In this document: piece after piece, positions 9,641-23,400 of the stretch | Position numbering within the stretch: position 1 is the first letter of the stretch | Layout of the letters: each line of letters opens with the position of its first letter | Assembly: GCA_038025085.1 (NCBI GenBank) | Contig: CM076142.1 | Coordinates: 10,700,501-10,764,500, forward strand | Origin: Tetragonia tetragonoides | Lineage: Eukaryota; Streptophyta; Magnoliopsida; Caryophyllales; Aizoaceae | Direction: 5' to 3' | DNA length: 64,000 nt | The notes under the pieces: model-generated | Database searches by the model: none | What the model saw: the letters and a program-made list of their open reading frames with translations, nothing else | Told to the model about the DNA's origin: nothing | Position numbers and translations under genes: made by a program

Positions 9641-10272
9641 GTAATTTCATTAACTTGTACACATTCTGCTAATTGCAGCAACCGCACCATCCACTTGAAA
9701 TAGCATATGTAACCTGAAAACAAGATTAAAAGACATTTGAAAAAGCAAAACAAACACATAAGGAGACGCGTATCTTATCTGAGTTATCTGTTATCTCCCC
9801 TTTAGCTTCAACAATATGACCAACAATTCCAATATAAGTATCTTTTGAACGAGGGATCTCGCCACGGAAACTGGAACTGTAAAGTTAGAATATGGCCAAA
9901 AATCTTCCAGAGCATATCTACATTAGTATTTACAAGTTCACTATTAATCTGTACCACGAACCCTAGGCTTGACGCCAGCGAGCACCGAGCAGAGCTTTTA
10001 TACAGAACAAAAGCTACAGTCACCAAGGAATTACATTCCTTTCCACAAAAATGAATATCGTCTATAAAGAATGAGAACTAATACAAGCACAGATAGCGGA
10101 AACTGAATTGACTAACCATTGGATAAGCTTTATATAAATATAGCGCTATAGACTTATAGAGAACCTGTTTTCCTGCTTTCCCTTTTGCTTTTCCCTCTCC
10201 TCCAGAAATTGGCATTAGCATCGCCAAACAATTACAAGGTGCTAATATGAAAACAAAATAATCACCTAGGAT
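9641..10272 (-). other. probable 3' untranslated region of the sterol glucosyltransferase
   Basis: This lies directly after the stop codon of the minus-strand gene. It contains no domain-bearing frame. A possible splice acceptor (TTGTTTTCAG) near 9714 hints at an intron in the 3' untranslated region, but this is weak. Confidence 0.35.
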
Positions 10273-13200
10273 TCACGAACAACCAAAGCATCGGCTTATC
10301 GAGAACATACTGGACGCCTCAGGTGCTGGATCAGGGTCAGCCTTCTTGCGGGGAAGTTGCTTGAAGAACGCCTTTACCGCTCCAGTCACCCCATCTTCGT
10401 TCTCCATGGCCTTGGCAAGCTCAACTGCCTGCTCTTTTACCTGCAGTAAATGTTAAAGAAGTTCATTTACATATCTAAAACACCAGAGGAAATTGCTACA
10501 TCAAATGACACACACAAACCCCATCACTCAAGGCCTACAGAGTCAGTACACCATCCACAGTCAGGATAACATCCGCACCCTTCCCACACAAAAAAAAAAA
10601 AAAAAGAGAAAACAAAAAACTCTAATTACCCATACCAAAACCACACCAACCCACATGCAATAGACATTCATCAACCTTATTTCTTAAATTTCACCATGAA
10701 GACGCAAAGATCTGACGACCCATGGTATAGTGATACAACCAAGTAAAGCTTACACTTGCGTTATTTTCAATGAAATCTACTTTGTGAAAAAATAATTTTA
10801 ATTTATTACTCCCTTGGTAATTATCATGTCCAAGGAACCACCTAATATATACTCCCTCCGTCCAGTGTTTACGTTCCCAGTTTCCTTTTTGGTTTGTCCC
10901 TCATTTACGTTCACAGTTCCTTATTTGGTAAAGTTTTATGGGCAAAAATACTCAATTACCCTTCTCCCTTACCCTCTTTAATTTTGTAAAATAGCTCTAC
11001 CATTCCCCACTCACTTTCTCTCTCCTACCCAAACCACCATTCAAGGTGGCTCGCCGGTGGTCAGTGTAAATATCTCCGGTGGCCGGCGCTCTCTCTCTCA
11101 TGGCATACTCTCTCTCCTATCTACGACGGATCTGAGAAGGTGGGGTTTCGTGGGTGGGGGTCGATTTCGGGGGGGGGGGGTTTGGGGGGTATAGTTTTGT
11201 GGGCGGTGGTGGGGTTTCGGGTATATGGGTTTGTGGGTCGATTTCGTGGTTGGGCGTGGGTAAGAGTATGTGGGTGGTGGTGGTTTGGATTTCTTGGGTG
11301 GTTGTGGCGGTTTGGATTTCGTGGGTGGAGGTGGGGTTTCATGGTGAAAGTGGGGCTAGGTGGGTGCGGTTTTGCGGGGTGGGGGTGGTTTTCTGGTGAG
11401 TGGGGTGGGGCGGTTTCAGGGTGGAGGTGGGGCTTGCGTGGTGTGAGGCGGGCCTGGTGGGGTTGTTGGGGGCTGGTGTGGTTTTCTGGTGGAGGTGGGG
11501 TTCTGGTGGTGGAATTTCTATGGTGGGTTCGGTGGTGGGGGTGGGGTGGCTACTGGTGGTGGATTTTCGTGGTTGGGGGGCCTGGTGGTGGTAATGGGTG
11601 GAGGTTGGTGGTGGGGAAGGGGTGGGGCTGGTGGTGGCCTGGTGGGTGGGGATATGAGGAGAGAGAGAAGGTTGAGGTAAGGGCTTATGGGGAATGTCAG
11701 TGTCAAAGTTCACTTGCCTTAAAACCCGCGCAATGTCAAACTGGGAATGTAAACACGGGACAGACGGAGTACCATGTTTTGCTAGAAATCACCTCATGGC
11801 TCATATTCTTTGTAGAGGACCACCTATTTCACATTAAATGACTGATTGCCCTATCATTGTTAATTTCGACAATTTTAATTCACTTTGCTGTGTATTATTT
11901 CAATTTTTCTTTCGAAATAAAAATCCACTTCTTCCCTTCTCCTTTCTCTCTCCTTCCGCAGCCCAGAAATTATTTCCCACTATGTTTCACTCTAGCATCT
12001 CATACTAAGCCTTATTTCTGCCATCATTTTAGTGTTAGGTCGAATTGCATCCAAGTTTGCAATTCTCTCTCAGTGACGAACTGAATTTTCAAAAGATGAC
12101 TTGGATCCCCAACACGTCGACTGCTAAACAAAAATGGAGAACATAAGAAGAGGGCAAGAAGACTGAGAGCTATTTTTCAACAAAGCCAAATCTAGCACAG
12201 CTTTACTCATTGTCAATTTGTCATTGACAGTGGTTTTCCACCCCTACTCTGCATCTATCATCATCACATCACTCCCTAAAATAGAACACAACTTAATCAA
12301 TTGCAGGGGCATACTAAGCCTTATTTCTGCCATCATTTTAGAGCCTGTTTGGGAGTCGGAGAATGGAGGGGAAGGAAGGGGAATGAGGGGGAAATAAAAA
12401 GTTCTCTTTGTTTGTAAGGTTTTTTAAAGAGGGGAAGGGGGGGAATGAAGGGGAACAGTTCCCCTCCATTCCCCTCCATTAACTCAATTTTTGTTCCCCC
12501 TCAAATTGGGGGGAATGGAGGGGAAGGGGAATTTTTAAAAGACAGTAGTCGGTTCCCCTCCATTCTCCTCCCTTATCCTCACTTAAACTCCCAAACGAGG
12601 TGAATTATCTCACCTTCATTCTCCTCCCTTCCCCTCCCCTCATTCCCTTCCCTTCCCTTCCCTTTTCACCCAAAACTCCCAAACAGGCTCTAAGTGTTAG
12701 GTCGAAATGCAACCAAGTTTGCAATTCTCTAACTGAAGAACTGGGATTCAAAAGATAACTTGGATCCCCTATTCCCCTACATGTCGTTTTTTCATCACTT
12801 TTTGTCCTTTTCCAATTTCCATCATTAAACCAATCGCCAATTCAGCGAGCCAAGACAAACATCTACCTCATAGGCCATTAATTAGTCTACCAAGATCAAA
12901 TGACGTGAGAGGGGGGGTCAAGGGGGATGAGGAAAACGGAAATGATGAGGGAAGAGTGGTTGAAAATAAGAAGAAAAAAATGAATTAAAGGGATGTATTT
13001 GTTCGGATATCCGTCATTTCAATGTAAAAATCGTAATAATATTGAAACAGAAATGATAAGGGAAGATGGCCTGATGGAATGAGATGTGGGCATAACGGAG
13101 GAGGGAGAGAGACAGAATGGAAGGGGAGCAAAGGTAGCTATGGTGGTTTGAAGGACATGACAGATAAAGGGGAAGGAAGGCGAAGATGGGGGTGAAATTA

Positions 13201-16200
13201 GGGGAATAAAAGGAAAATATTGTTTTAAAATAGGTAAACATAGGTTGAAATATGAGACATTAATAATATAAGGGTAAAAGTCATTTTAGTGCAAATTGGT
13301 GGTCCTATACTGAAAAATGGTAAAAAAGGAGGTTCACCACACAAAGAATATATAATTAGGTGGTTTTTCACAAAGTAAGATACGGAGTATATAATAGGTG
13401 AACCAATTTTCCTTTTCATTGCACTAGGAATGAAATGTGGATTATCTAGATATCATATCAGGGAATGGGAAAAAAAAAATGCACATATCCTTAATTTTGA
13501 GGAGTTACCATTATATGGCAACTCATTCTTGATGGAGGGACCAAGGGAGTATATGATAGCACCGTTGAGTAAGGCCCTTGGTCATGTCACCTGGTTCGTA
13601 ATTAGTCTGGTTTTTGTCATACTGTACCGTGCGAGTTGGGAACAATAAAACTCCATATAACCTTCCTAGGATTCAGAAGCTCAGTAATCATCCTCTATGA
13701 TTACTCCCAAGATATAAGATTATTTCTGAATGTTTAATCATCCCTCTAAGACATAAAACGAGTCAATACCTATATGGCTATATGCAATAACAAGCTTAAA
13801 TATTAAAGGCCCGTAGATATGGGAAGCTTCATGTTGACAGCTATAATCTCAGTTGTCAGTTCACTTGCCAAATATTTGGTTAACGAGGGAAAAAAAAAAA
13901 GAACTTCCTGTACCTTCGGATCCAGCATGAAATTTATGGCGTCGACCAACTTGGGGAGTGTGAACTCATCAACTGGAATGGGTGCAGGACCTACACCTCT
14001 AGCATGCACACGCTCTCCCCAAAAAGGTTGGTCCCCAAAGAATGGTACGATAGTTGTCGGACACTAAGGAAGAAACAAAAGTATTAATACCAGCAGAAAA
14101 GGAAGAATACTTCAAAATGTAAAAAACGACAAAACATTATAGCCATTACCGCAGCTTTAAGACCAGCAGCTGTTGTTCCAGCACCACCATGGTGCACCTA
14201 AAAGCACAAATGAAATGTGATCATTTTATTCTTAGAATTTGATTAGACAATCAGCAGTACTGGGCTCAAGAATATCTGTCTTTAAACGTGGGCTGGGAGA
14301 TCATGAATGGGCACCAGAATATCCTACTAGTTCATTATAGCTTAGATTTCATATTGGTGCATGGGATTTGAACTATTAATGCAGAGACCTTTTTAAAGAA
14401 TCTGTAATCTAGAAGTTCACAAAAACATGCCATTAATTGGGGAAAAAAGCAAAAACATCAATCAAGAAATAGAAAATTGAAATAGAGAATGATTACAACT
14501 ATTCAGCCTTACCACAGCTGCACAACGGGGAAACAGCCAATCGTGTGGACAGTTGTCCAACAAGTATATAGATTCCTTCGGCTCTGCTACTGACGAAATG
14601 AAAGATAGCCAAATATAAAGAAGCTTTCTCAGTACTTGGATGGAAGATTAAACTATAATGGGATAATTATTGTAGCACAAATCCTATAGAAGCCTACAAA
14701 CAGATAAGAGATAGAGAAACTTACATTCACCCAGACCACCCCAGCCTTTGTTAATGATTCCCCTTTGCCCAGTTTTTTCTAGTCCTTGGACAATTATTTG
14801 CGTCATTTTCTCTGGCTCTTGAACAGGCTGCCACAATACCAAAGAAGTGTATGAAGAAAAATATGAGAATGAAGAAGCGTCGGATAAAAACGAAGTTATT
14901 CTTACTGAATAGATTGCACATTAATAATCAATTAAGTCTAGCACAGGGTAGTCCGAATTTTTGGCTGCAGGCGCATCTTGCCTCTAATTATCAGTCAGTG
15001 GACAAATAAATAAACAGCAATCGTACCCGCCTCAAGCTCCACTACACAAAATAAAATTGGAAAAAGGAATAAAACAAAACTAAAAATATGCCTTGGGAAC
15101 ACAAGGACAAAGTACACACTTGGATCCTTGTAACCCCCTTATACATTCTATTCCACAAGGACTCGTAATGATAGCTAATATCGCCTTTGGATTTATAGAC
15201 CACTTCTTTGACTGCACATACAATTTAATTTTTTAGATAACATGGGTATCCAAGCTTTACTTGATTAATCCCGTTGGCACTGAAGTTAACGACCAGGAAA
15301 ACCTCCAGTGACCCCCTCGAACTTGGGACCTCTGGAATAAATCAAATACATCGATCTAGTATCTCTGGCTCCAACTAAACTAGTCCTCGCTATAAGGTCC
15401 TAGTTAACCAAGGTTATTCACATTCGAGACAAGATAGCCAACTCGTAAATCATGTGTCCATGTTTACTACTCCCTCTGTCCCCTCTTTACATTGGTAGTT
15501 TCCATTTTAGTCTGTCCCCTCTTTACGTTGGTACTTCCGTTTCAAGTAAGAAAAAAGTAATGAGATTACTTATATACCCACTTAAGGGACCACCATATTC
15601 TCTCTCATATTAATGGACCACAAGGGACCACCATATTCTCTCTCATACTTGAGCAAGGGTCTTTGAGTCATTTTGGAGCCGAAGTTTCCTTGTCTTAAAC
15701 TCCGTTCCAAGTCAAACTACCAACGTAAAGAGGGGACGGAGGGAGTATTAACTTCTGACTTTTTACAGTAGCAACACCTAGAACTGCTTTCTTCTTGTCC
15801 TTTACCGCTGCACTTTCCCATCCAACCCCCCCTTCCCCCAACCAACCAAAAGAGGGAAACATGAAATGCAAACAGAAAGCCAAATCACGAAGACAAACTG
15901 CAAAATGACCTATCCCACCCCCTCCACCCTCCCCCCTCCCCCTAAAATAACTAACTGCAAAATGACCATTATTGAGTTCCAACATCTTAGCTCTGTCAAC
16001 CTATCCCACCCCCTCCTTCTGGTTCCAGAATGGCCCATAAAGATAATGGAATATAAAGGAGGACAAAAACCAAAGCAAACTTAATTTTGGTTTTTTGATC
16101 ATATTTTGGGAACACATGTTCCTTGCTTCCCTGATCACTTCCTAATGTCCCAAAACGCGTTTGTTTCTTGGATTCGCAACATGCCATGTAAAAATAGTGG

Positions 16201-19200
16201 ATCATTGATTTAAAAATTATCATTAGGTAGCATATCAAGTTGATCTGATGACTGGTGCAGCAAAATTGCCACAACAGGAAGTACTGAAGAATTCCGACAA
16301 CAAATAGATTGGCTTATATTGCAACCTGCAATAGTATAAGGCTGTTCCTTACTTGAGACATATAAGACCAGAACTGCTCAAAGTTTTGGGATTGAATATT
16401 CCCTCTTCAATTCTCTACCATTGTCAGTTAAGAGTCAACTTGATTACAGAATCACTGGGCCTACATACCTGTCAGCTATCAAAGTACCAACTCAATTACC
16501 TATTTCATTGATATTATTAGACCCCTTGGTCCTTGCTTATTAACTCTTCCCTTCCAAACTATTCTGTTACTCTCCAAAGTACCATTAGTCAGAACTCAGA
16601 AGAACCTCGAGATACTATTCAAAAAAATGCACATGCAAGACGAGTTCCGACTTGAACGTCATATATTCCATCAAAAGAGCATGTGATTAATGTCATAGAG
16701 ATGTCAGAGGGATGATGACTTACAAGGCTACCAAAACCAACATAGACAGGCTTTGGACCAGCATCAAGCCATTCCAAAAGGGGCTGAGGAGGCTCATAGT
16801 TTGATGCAAGGTCAAGGAAGCAAAATCCAACCACATCAACCTTGGGTCCCCAGTCTGCAAGCAGAAAACATGAATAAGATCCCTTGTTATCATAGGGAAC
16901 AAAAGCGAGGTGTATTTAGATTTTGAAAAAAATCAATACTGTTGATCTTGACATCATAGAAAGTAGACACGAGATATTCAACATATGATATAACATATCA
17001 ACATAGTAGAAGCATTTTAAAACCATCCGGATTTAGTTGGTTACATCTCCAATACACAAGTGTACAAGCCATTCAAGAAAAAGCGAGAATATCAAAGAAA
17101 AACACTTGTTAGTTTTGAGACAAAATTACGATGAAGGAAACAACATACAACCAAGAGAAAGGATATTAATGTTTGGCCAACAATGACCAAAATAGACATA
17201 AAGGGGTTCCAATCAAAACTTCGTGTAACAAATCCAGGGAAATGAAGCAAGGAACAAACCAAACACATCACTAAAAAAAAGATATCAATTAAATAGTTCT
17301 TTCCCTTTGACATGATATTACACCTGGGATACAGTTCATTCGGGTCAGGGGCATTTCTGATCAGGTCAGCTTTGTAACTTGTTCTGGTCGGGTAAGATCG
17401 AGTATACCCAGGTTTGAGCCTCGTGTTTATGTTGTTTTGGGCGTGAGCCAAATGGATGTTGGGGCGGGCAATAATAGGTTATGACATTTCAGATCAGGTA
17501 GCTATTTTTGGTTCAATTCGGGCCTGCCTGCATCACTAGAAGTTCAACAATTGTGGGCATGGCAATTGACATGTACTAATTTACATTTTAACGTGTTTAA
17601 ATTATCTGTTTTGGTTTAGTTTCAAATGTTTCATTTAGAAATCAAATTCGCTTAAATTATCATGTAAATTTGGCCTAAGGCTCGTCACAGGGCATGATAT
17701 TTGATGAGGTGTTAAGAAAAAGGTTAAAACTCTGCAAACAGTGCTCATCAATACAGGGGTGAATAACAACAATGTAGCTGGTCCTTTCCAACAGGTGTCC
17801 AGGCTTATTCGAAGTGTCCTAAAGATTCTTGTTCTCCTATCTGATGAAACTTTGGTCATTTTTGGCTTAGTAATCAGTTTGGTTCAGGTTGAGCATTAGT
17901 ATTGGATTGCATGAGTGAAGCCTTTGATAGTTTGATTGTTCAGGTTGGGCCAGTTCCGGGTCGGGGAAGAAAATCCAAGCCGATTCAAGTTCTTTCGGTT
18001 TGAGTTCAACATCGAATATAACTGGTTGATATTGGATCTCTGATCGGGCCATCAAGTTCGAGCCAGTTTGGCATGTCTAAACAAGATAGAATTAGAGTTC
18101 AAATAATTCCAAAAGAAACAGAGAATAAATGAAGCCTCGCTCCAATGATATTGCATATCCAACCAATCCTTGTCCTTCCCTCCTCTCCAAGGTTCAAAAT
18201 CGCCACATCAATAGCAAAAGGGACAACAGTCGCTACACCACGAACGGTATGGGTGTCGCATATCAAGTCGTGGCGTAAATGCTATGGCTCGTATCATACC
18301 GGGATTTCGCATATCAACAACCTCAAGAACTAAGATGTAACGGCCGTCGACTGATATTTCGCGGTATCGGCCAATATTTGACACCCTACTCATTACCCCA
18401 ACTCAAACCAGCCAAAATAAGAGAAAAGGAAGAGAGGGAAGAAGGAAGGAGGGGTTTATCTGCTTCTCAATGCTAAAGTGCCGCTCAATCAACTTGATAA
18501 GAATATATCACATTTATTTTGCCCTCAGCCACTCAGTTTGTGATAACATATATAATATATAATAATAGCTCTACAAAAACTCACTCAAATAACTAACAGA
18601 GAAAGCAACTGGAAGTCTAGAACCAGTAAATTCAAAGTCAAATAAAATATTAAGAGAATAGCTCAACACAGAAAAGATGAAGCAAAAACAATTCATTGCT
18701 CTGAAAATATAGCAAAACACAATTACCTTTAGGTTTAGGAACCAGATGAGGACTCCAAATATATCCATGTGGAATATCAGACTCCGAGCCTTGTGAACCA
18801 CTTAAGTATGTAACAGGATGCAACTTCAGCTTCTTCTTTCTGAGATCATTTATTATGTCTCTTATTCCCAGCCAAACCATTGAATCAACAATTTGATAAG
18901 ACAGCTGTAAAACAAAAGAACCCATTAGCAGCAGAAGTATACAAATCCAGCAACAAAACCGTTTAAGAATTCAATTTATGAAACAGATGAACACAAGGAT
19001 TGTTTTGAACGCACTCTATATCCAGCAGGTTGCTTGACTCTTGATAAGGGATGTGGAAATTCACTAGTTGGCCTAGTATTTAAAATATGAAAAAAAATAT
19101 ATCAATTGACTGATTTGACACATATATCATAAACTCAGAAAGATAATAGAGCATGCTTGAAAAGAAATAGACAAATCAAACCATCCTAGGCAAGAAGTAT

Positions 19201-20451
19201 CTATTCCATTACCCAAACAAGACTTACGTCCAGGGCATAGTGAAAAATATATGCATTGGTATTTTCAGTGCCTCAGCCACATGCGTATGCCCTGTAAACA
19301 ATCACATTTCTTAGCCTCGAGATTAGGTATCAGAAATATCCAGGAAACAAGGGAACAAACAGATTAAATAAAGCCATAATTCACTCAAAAGCAAGAGAAC
19401 CAAAGGTCTGAAAACCATTTGAAAGCTCAATTACCTCACAGAGTGAAGATTTTACAAAACAAGAATCGTTCAAATATATGTGGACATTGCTACTCAAGTT
19501 CCCAATGATAATAAAATGGAAAGACAGCAAACAAGAAAACTTGTGCAAATTTTTTTGCTGCCAAATGCTGTCCATGATTTCACTTGTTGATTCATCAATC
19601 CCTCAAGCAGAGAAGGGGAATCATTTCAAGCAGATACAAAATGAAAAACGAAATTGAAATAAACAAAAAAGTTGCTTATTATCCAGCATTTTCATTGACA
19701 ATCCTGCAGCTGTCTACCAGTCTTTTTACCAGTTACCATAACAAAATACACCGAGGTTTCACACGTCTCCTCTTCTCATATTTGTGTTCAGAAGCACCCA
19801 TTCAGCCATAGTTTCAATCTCTTTTATTCTCAAAGAAAGAAAGAAAACCGAAGTTATATTCTTCCCAATCTCTAAAACACAACATGGATTATCCAAGCAT
19901 GACCAACATTCAAGGAACATAACACACAAATGTCTTACTTAAATGTAGCCATGGGTAATTTCTTCATATAACACTAGATTTTGTATGAAAATTAAACAAA
20001 ACTAAGGCTCATAGACATATATTACATTCATAGAAAGAGCTTTTTTTGAGATAGAGAACCCAAAGATAGATAGTTAAAAGCAGCACAAAGAAATAGTAGA
20101 ATGACCATAAGCAGGAGGGTTGGCTATGATAGCGTCTGCCTTGAAAGGAACACCCGAATCAACATCAGGATCTTTGCAAGCTGGGAGTAACGAGAATATA
20201 ATTTCCTTAATTTGGTTACGTTGAACAGGTATCTCTGAAGGCCCAGAAGGCAAGAAACCCTTATTTTTAACCATGTCTGCAATACAAGATACCAAGTATA
20301 AGAAAAAACATGATGACTGGTGAATGAAACCGAAGCGAATGAGAGTAAGACAATTTTAAACACTTGTGTACGAGGAACAGAACTCAAAGTGACAAAACTT
20401 TCAAGAGAGAACATATAATAGTGAAAAGGTACAAGTAGCCACACACACACC

Positions 20452-20494
<43 letters not shown>

Positions 20495-23400
20495 ATATAT
20501 AGAAACAGAAAGGTGTTCAAGGAAAAGAAGAAAATGATGCTCAAAGAAAAAGAAAAGGATGTGAAGAAGAAAAGTAGCATTTTGAAGAAAGATGCTATGA
20601 ACAGTAAAGAAAGAAAAAGATGATAATTACCTTATTAAAGGTAACCTCAACAATGAAAATTTTGATCGTCAACATACAAAGCAGACCACGAAATGAAAGT
20701 TCAGGAGAGAAACATCAAAGAAAGTTCCTAACTTCCAGAAAGTTCAAGTTTTTGCAGAAAGAAAATAGCTTAAATATCACAAAACATTAAAATTGGCTGT
20801 CAGATAGACTGAGCAAATGACTGCTAGACTGGCAAGAGCCATATATGCCCCCACACAATTGCACCCAGTACCAAATGAAAAAAGTAGTGAAAGAAGCAAG
20901 GTGAATGGAAAAGTGGTGCTTAATACGTTCTGCGAATGTAAACATCTTTGTAGATTACACAATTATTCATAAGTGACTTTGTTTTGCAAACCAGGAAAAA
21001 TAAGTTAAAGGTAGGCCATTACTATCTGCTGATGAATATTCAAAAGCAGCTAGGCAACCTGCAATCTCATTGCTGTAACAATCCCTTCCGATCTGTATGA
21101 CACATCTGCGACCAAAAAAACCCACCTGCCCCGATATTCACCACAAGAAAGGAGGAGATGGCGAGGAGGTAGCGAGGAGATATAGGTAGTATAGTTTTTC
21201 AAGAGTAAGTTCCTTGGTAGAGTACAAAAGTCAAACATTTTTAAACAGCAAATTAGATTGATATTTATCACAATTGACAGAATTGTGCTCTTGTTCATTT
21301 TAATTAAAAACAAAAATCATGGATTCTAGCAAAAGGGTAAACAAAACAAAAAAAAACCTAAGAAAGCACATAGGATAAATAAGTGATGCTCCCTAACCAC
21401 CAAAACAAAATGATGCTCCTTCCATCCCATTAGTGAGACAATTTATTTGCACAAACATTAAGACTTCCATCCAAAGTTTTAAACCCAATACTTATAGAAG
21501 TATCCTATAATGCTTTTCAATCACTTCAAAGAAATATCTTGTGCAACAATGAACATGCATCGTCCCCGGGGGGGTCTCTAAATTCAAATACCACGTTGTT
21601 CAAGAAGGCCATGTCGGGAACAAGTACTTAATTAGTCTTCTTTTTTTACTTGTTTGTCATATACTTTGGGAAATCTAAAAAGGAAACCATGCCACAAAAA
21701 GCAGGTTGGAGAAAGTAAAACAAATAAATTGGTAGACCTAATGATAGTTGCACAGGAAAGAAAGGAAGTAACATGTTTAGGTACATACACCCTGCAAGAA
21801 CCTTTGGATCGCCACCCAAAGCAAAGAACTCCAATCCAGAAGTCAAAACAAACTCCTTAAAATTAGCATGAGTTGCAAGTCTAACACGATGACCATAATC
21901 CTGCACAAAAAAGCCTATCTATGTGAACTTCAATAGACAAAAAATCTTTATACTGACAGCTGATAAAAATCTGTAAAAACATAGCAACAAACTAACAATA
22001 GTAGTAAAACGCTTGATATCTTGTCTACACACAACTCAGAAAAAGAGACCAGATGATGACCACACAAAAGAATACAGCATAATGAGACATTCCAACCTGC
22101 AACTTTTTCCCAATTGCAATAAAAGGCTGCACATCTCCTCTGGTCCCAACTATCAGCATTACTATTTGTAATGGTGGAATGTATTGAAGGTCAGTAGCAT
22201 CAAGAGACTCTTCATCAGCACAGTCTGTATATACATCTGCTGCTCCACCACCAAAATCATGAGGTTCAACATCTCCTGGAACTTCAAACTCCACAGTCCC
22301 ATCATCCTTTACTGTAGCAATCCTGTTTAATAATTTAAACTGCAGAGCTTTCGAGGGTTACAACTTACAGTATGGCACCCAAATCCAAAACAAATATACA
22401 AGAAACAAGGAAAGTAACAATCACGCCTCCGCAAGTAGAAGGCTTCTGTTGGAACTTTATGGTGACGACCCACGCAACATGATAATTGATTGATTGGAAG
22501 AACCAGAGGAAATGAAGAAAGGAGAATCATCTTGAGCATTGACATGTGACATCAGATAAAACAGGAGACGGTTTGCTATAGAATAAACTCCAAAGAAAGC
22601 CATGACTACCACTATGCAAAGGATCAATAGCATGCAGAAGGTGAGAAAAAACAAGTTCCGGTGCATCACTGCTTTAATAATCTATAGCAACAGATACAAT
22701 TATGATCTCGTATATCTCAAAAGTTCATAAAAACAACTAAAAATCAAGGTCAATCAACATATAAGGCCCATTTATCTTCCTACAAAATATATTTTCCTTA
22801 TTCTATCTCCCTCACTGCTCCAGAAAGATGACATATATTTTAAAATGGGCGTTTATCTTTTCAAACAGCTATTGTCCAGCACAAGATTACATTAACATCA
22901 TCAGCGACATGAAAGGGGGAACTGTTACTTAATTGACGTTAATAGCCTGTGTAACTCAGATTCTCTATGTGTCCAAGATCCATCATGGATGTGTTAAGTT
23001 TCTTCTTCATCTTTATTGAAAGAAAAAGACACAGCCAAGTGCCCATGTCCATTCAAAGTGTCAGATACATGTCCAACAATGGGTTGGCGACTTCCCGTAA
23101 CAAACTGAGGAGTCAGAGAAACAGAGCTAACAGCCTCAGGTAGGGAAAAGGTGTACATTCACCGACGCTGACATTGATAACAGGACAAGGCCCTTGACAA
23201 ACCCAATTAACCCACTTGGCCACATTTCATGATATTAAAGTTAATAGACAACATCACAAGACTCATTCCAAAGATAGGCAACTAAGAAAAAGTATGTGCT
23301 TGAAAGGAAACTGATAGTATCCAGATTAGAAGAGGACATCTTAATGCAATGTATGATAAACAAATAAAAACATCTGAAACACAAGGGGAAGACCAGGACA

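Noticed and set aside
11140..11841. Long open frames on both strands (up to 233 codons)
   Set aside because: They run through a G/T-only core of a MITE-like element; the Gly/Trp/Val- or Pro/His-rich products are compositional and have no domain.
17330..18400. Extra gene in intron 8 of the sterol glucosyltransferase
   Set aside because: Short frames only; the sequence has degenerate GGTCGGG/GGTTCAGG motifs like decayed repeats, but no domain or element end could be fixed.
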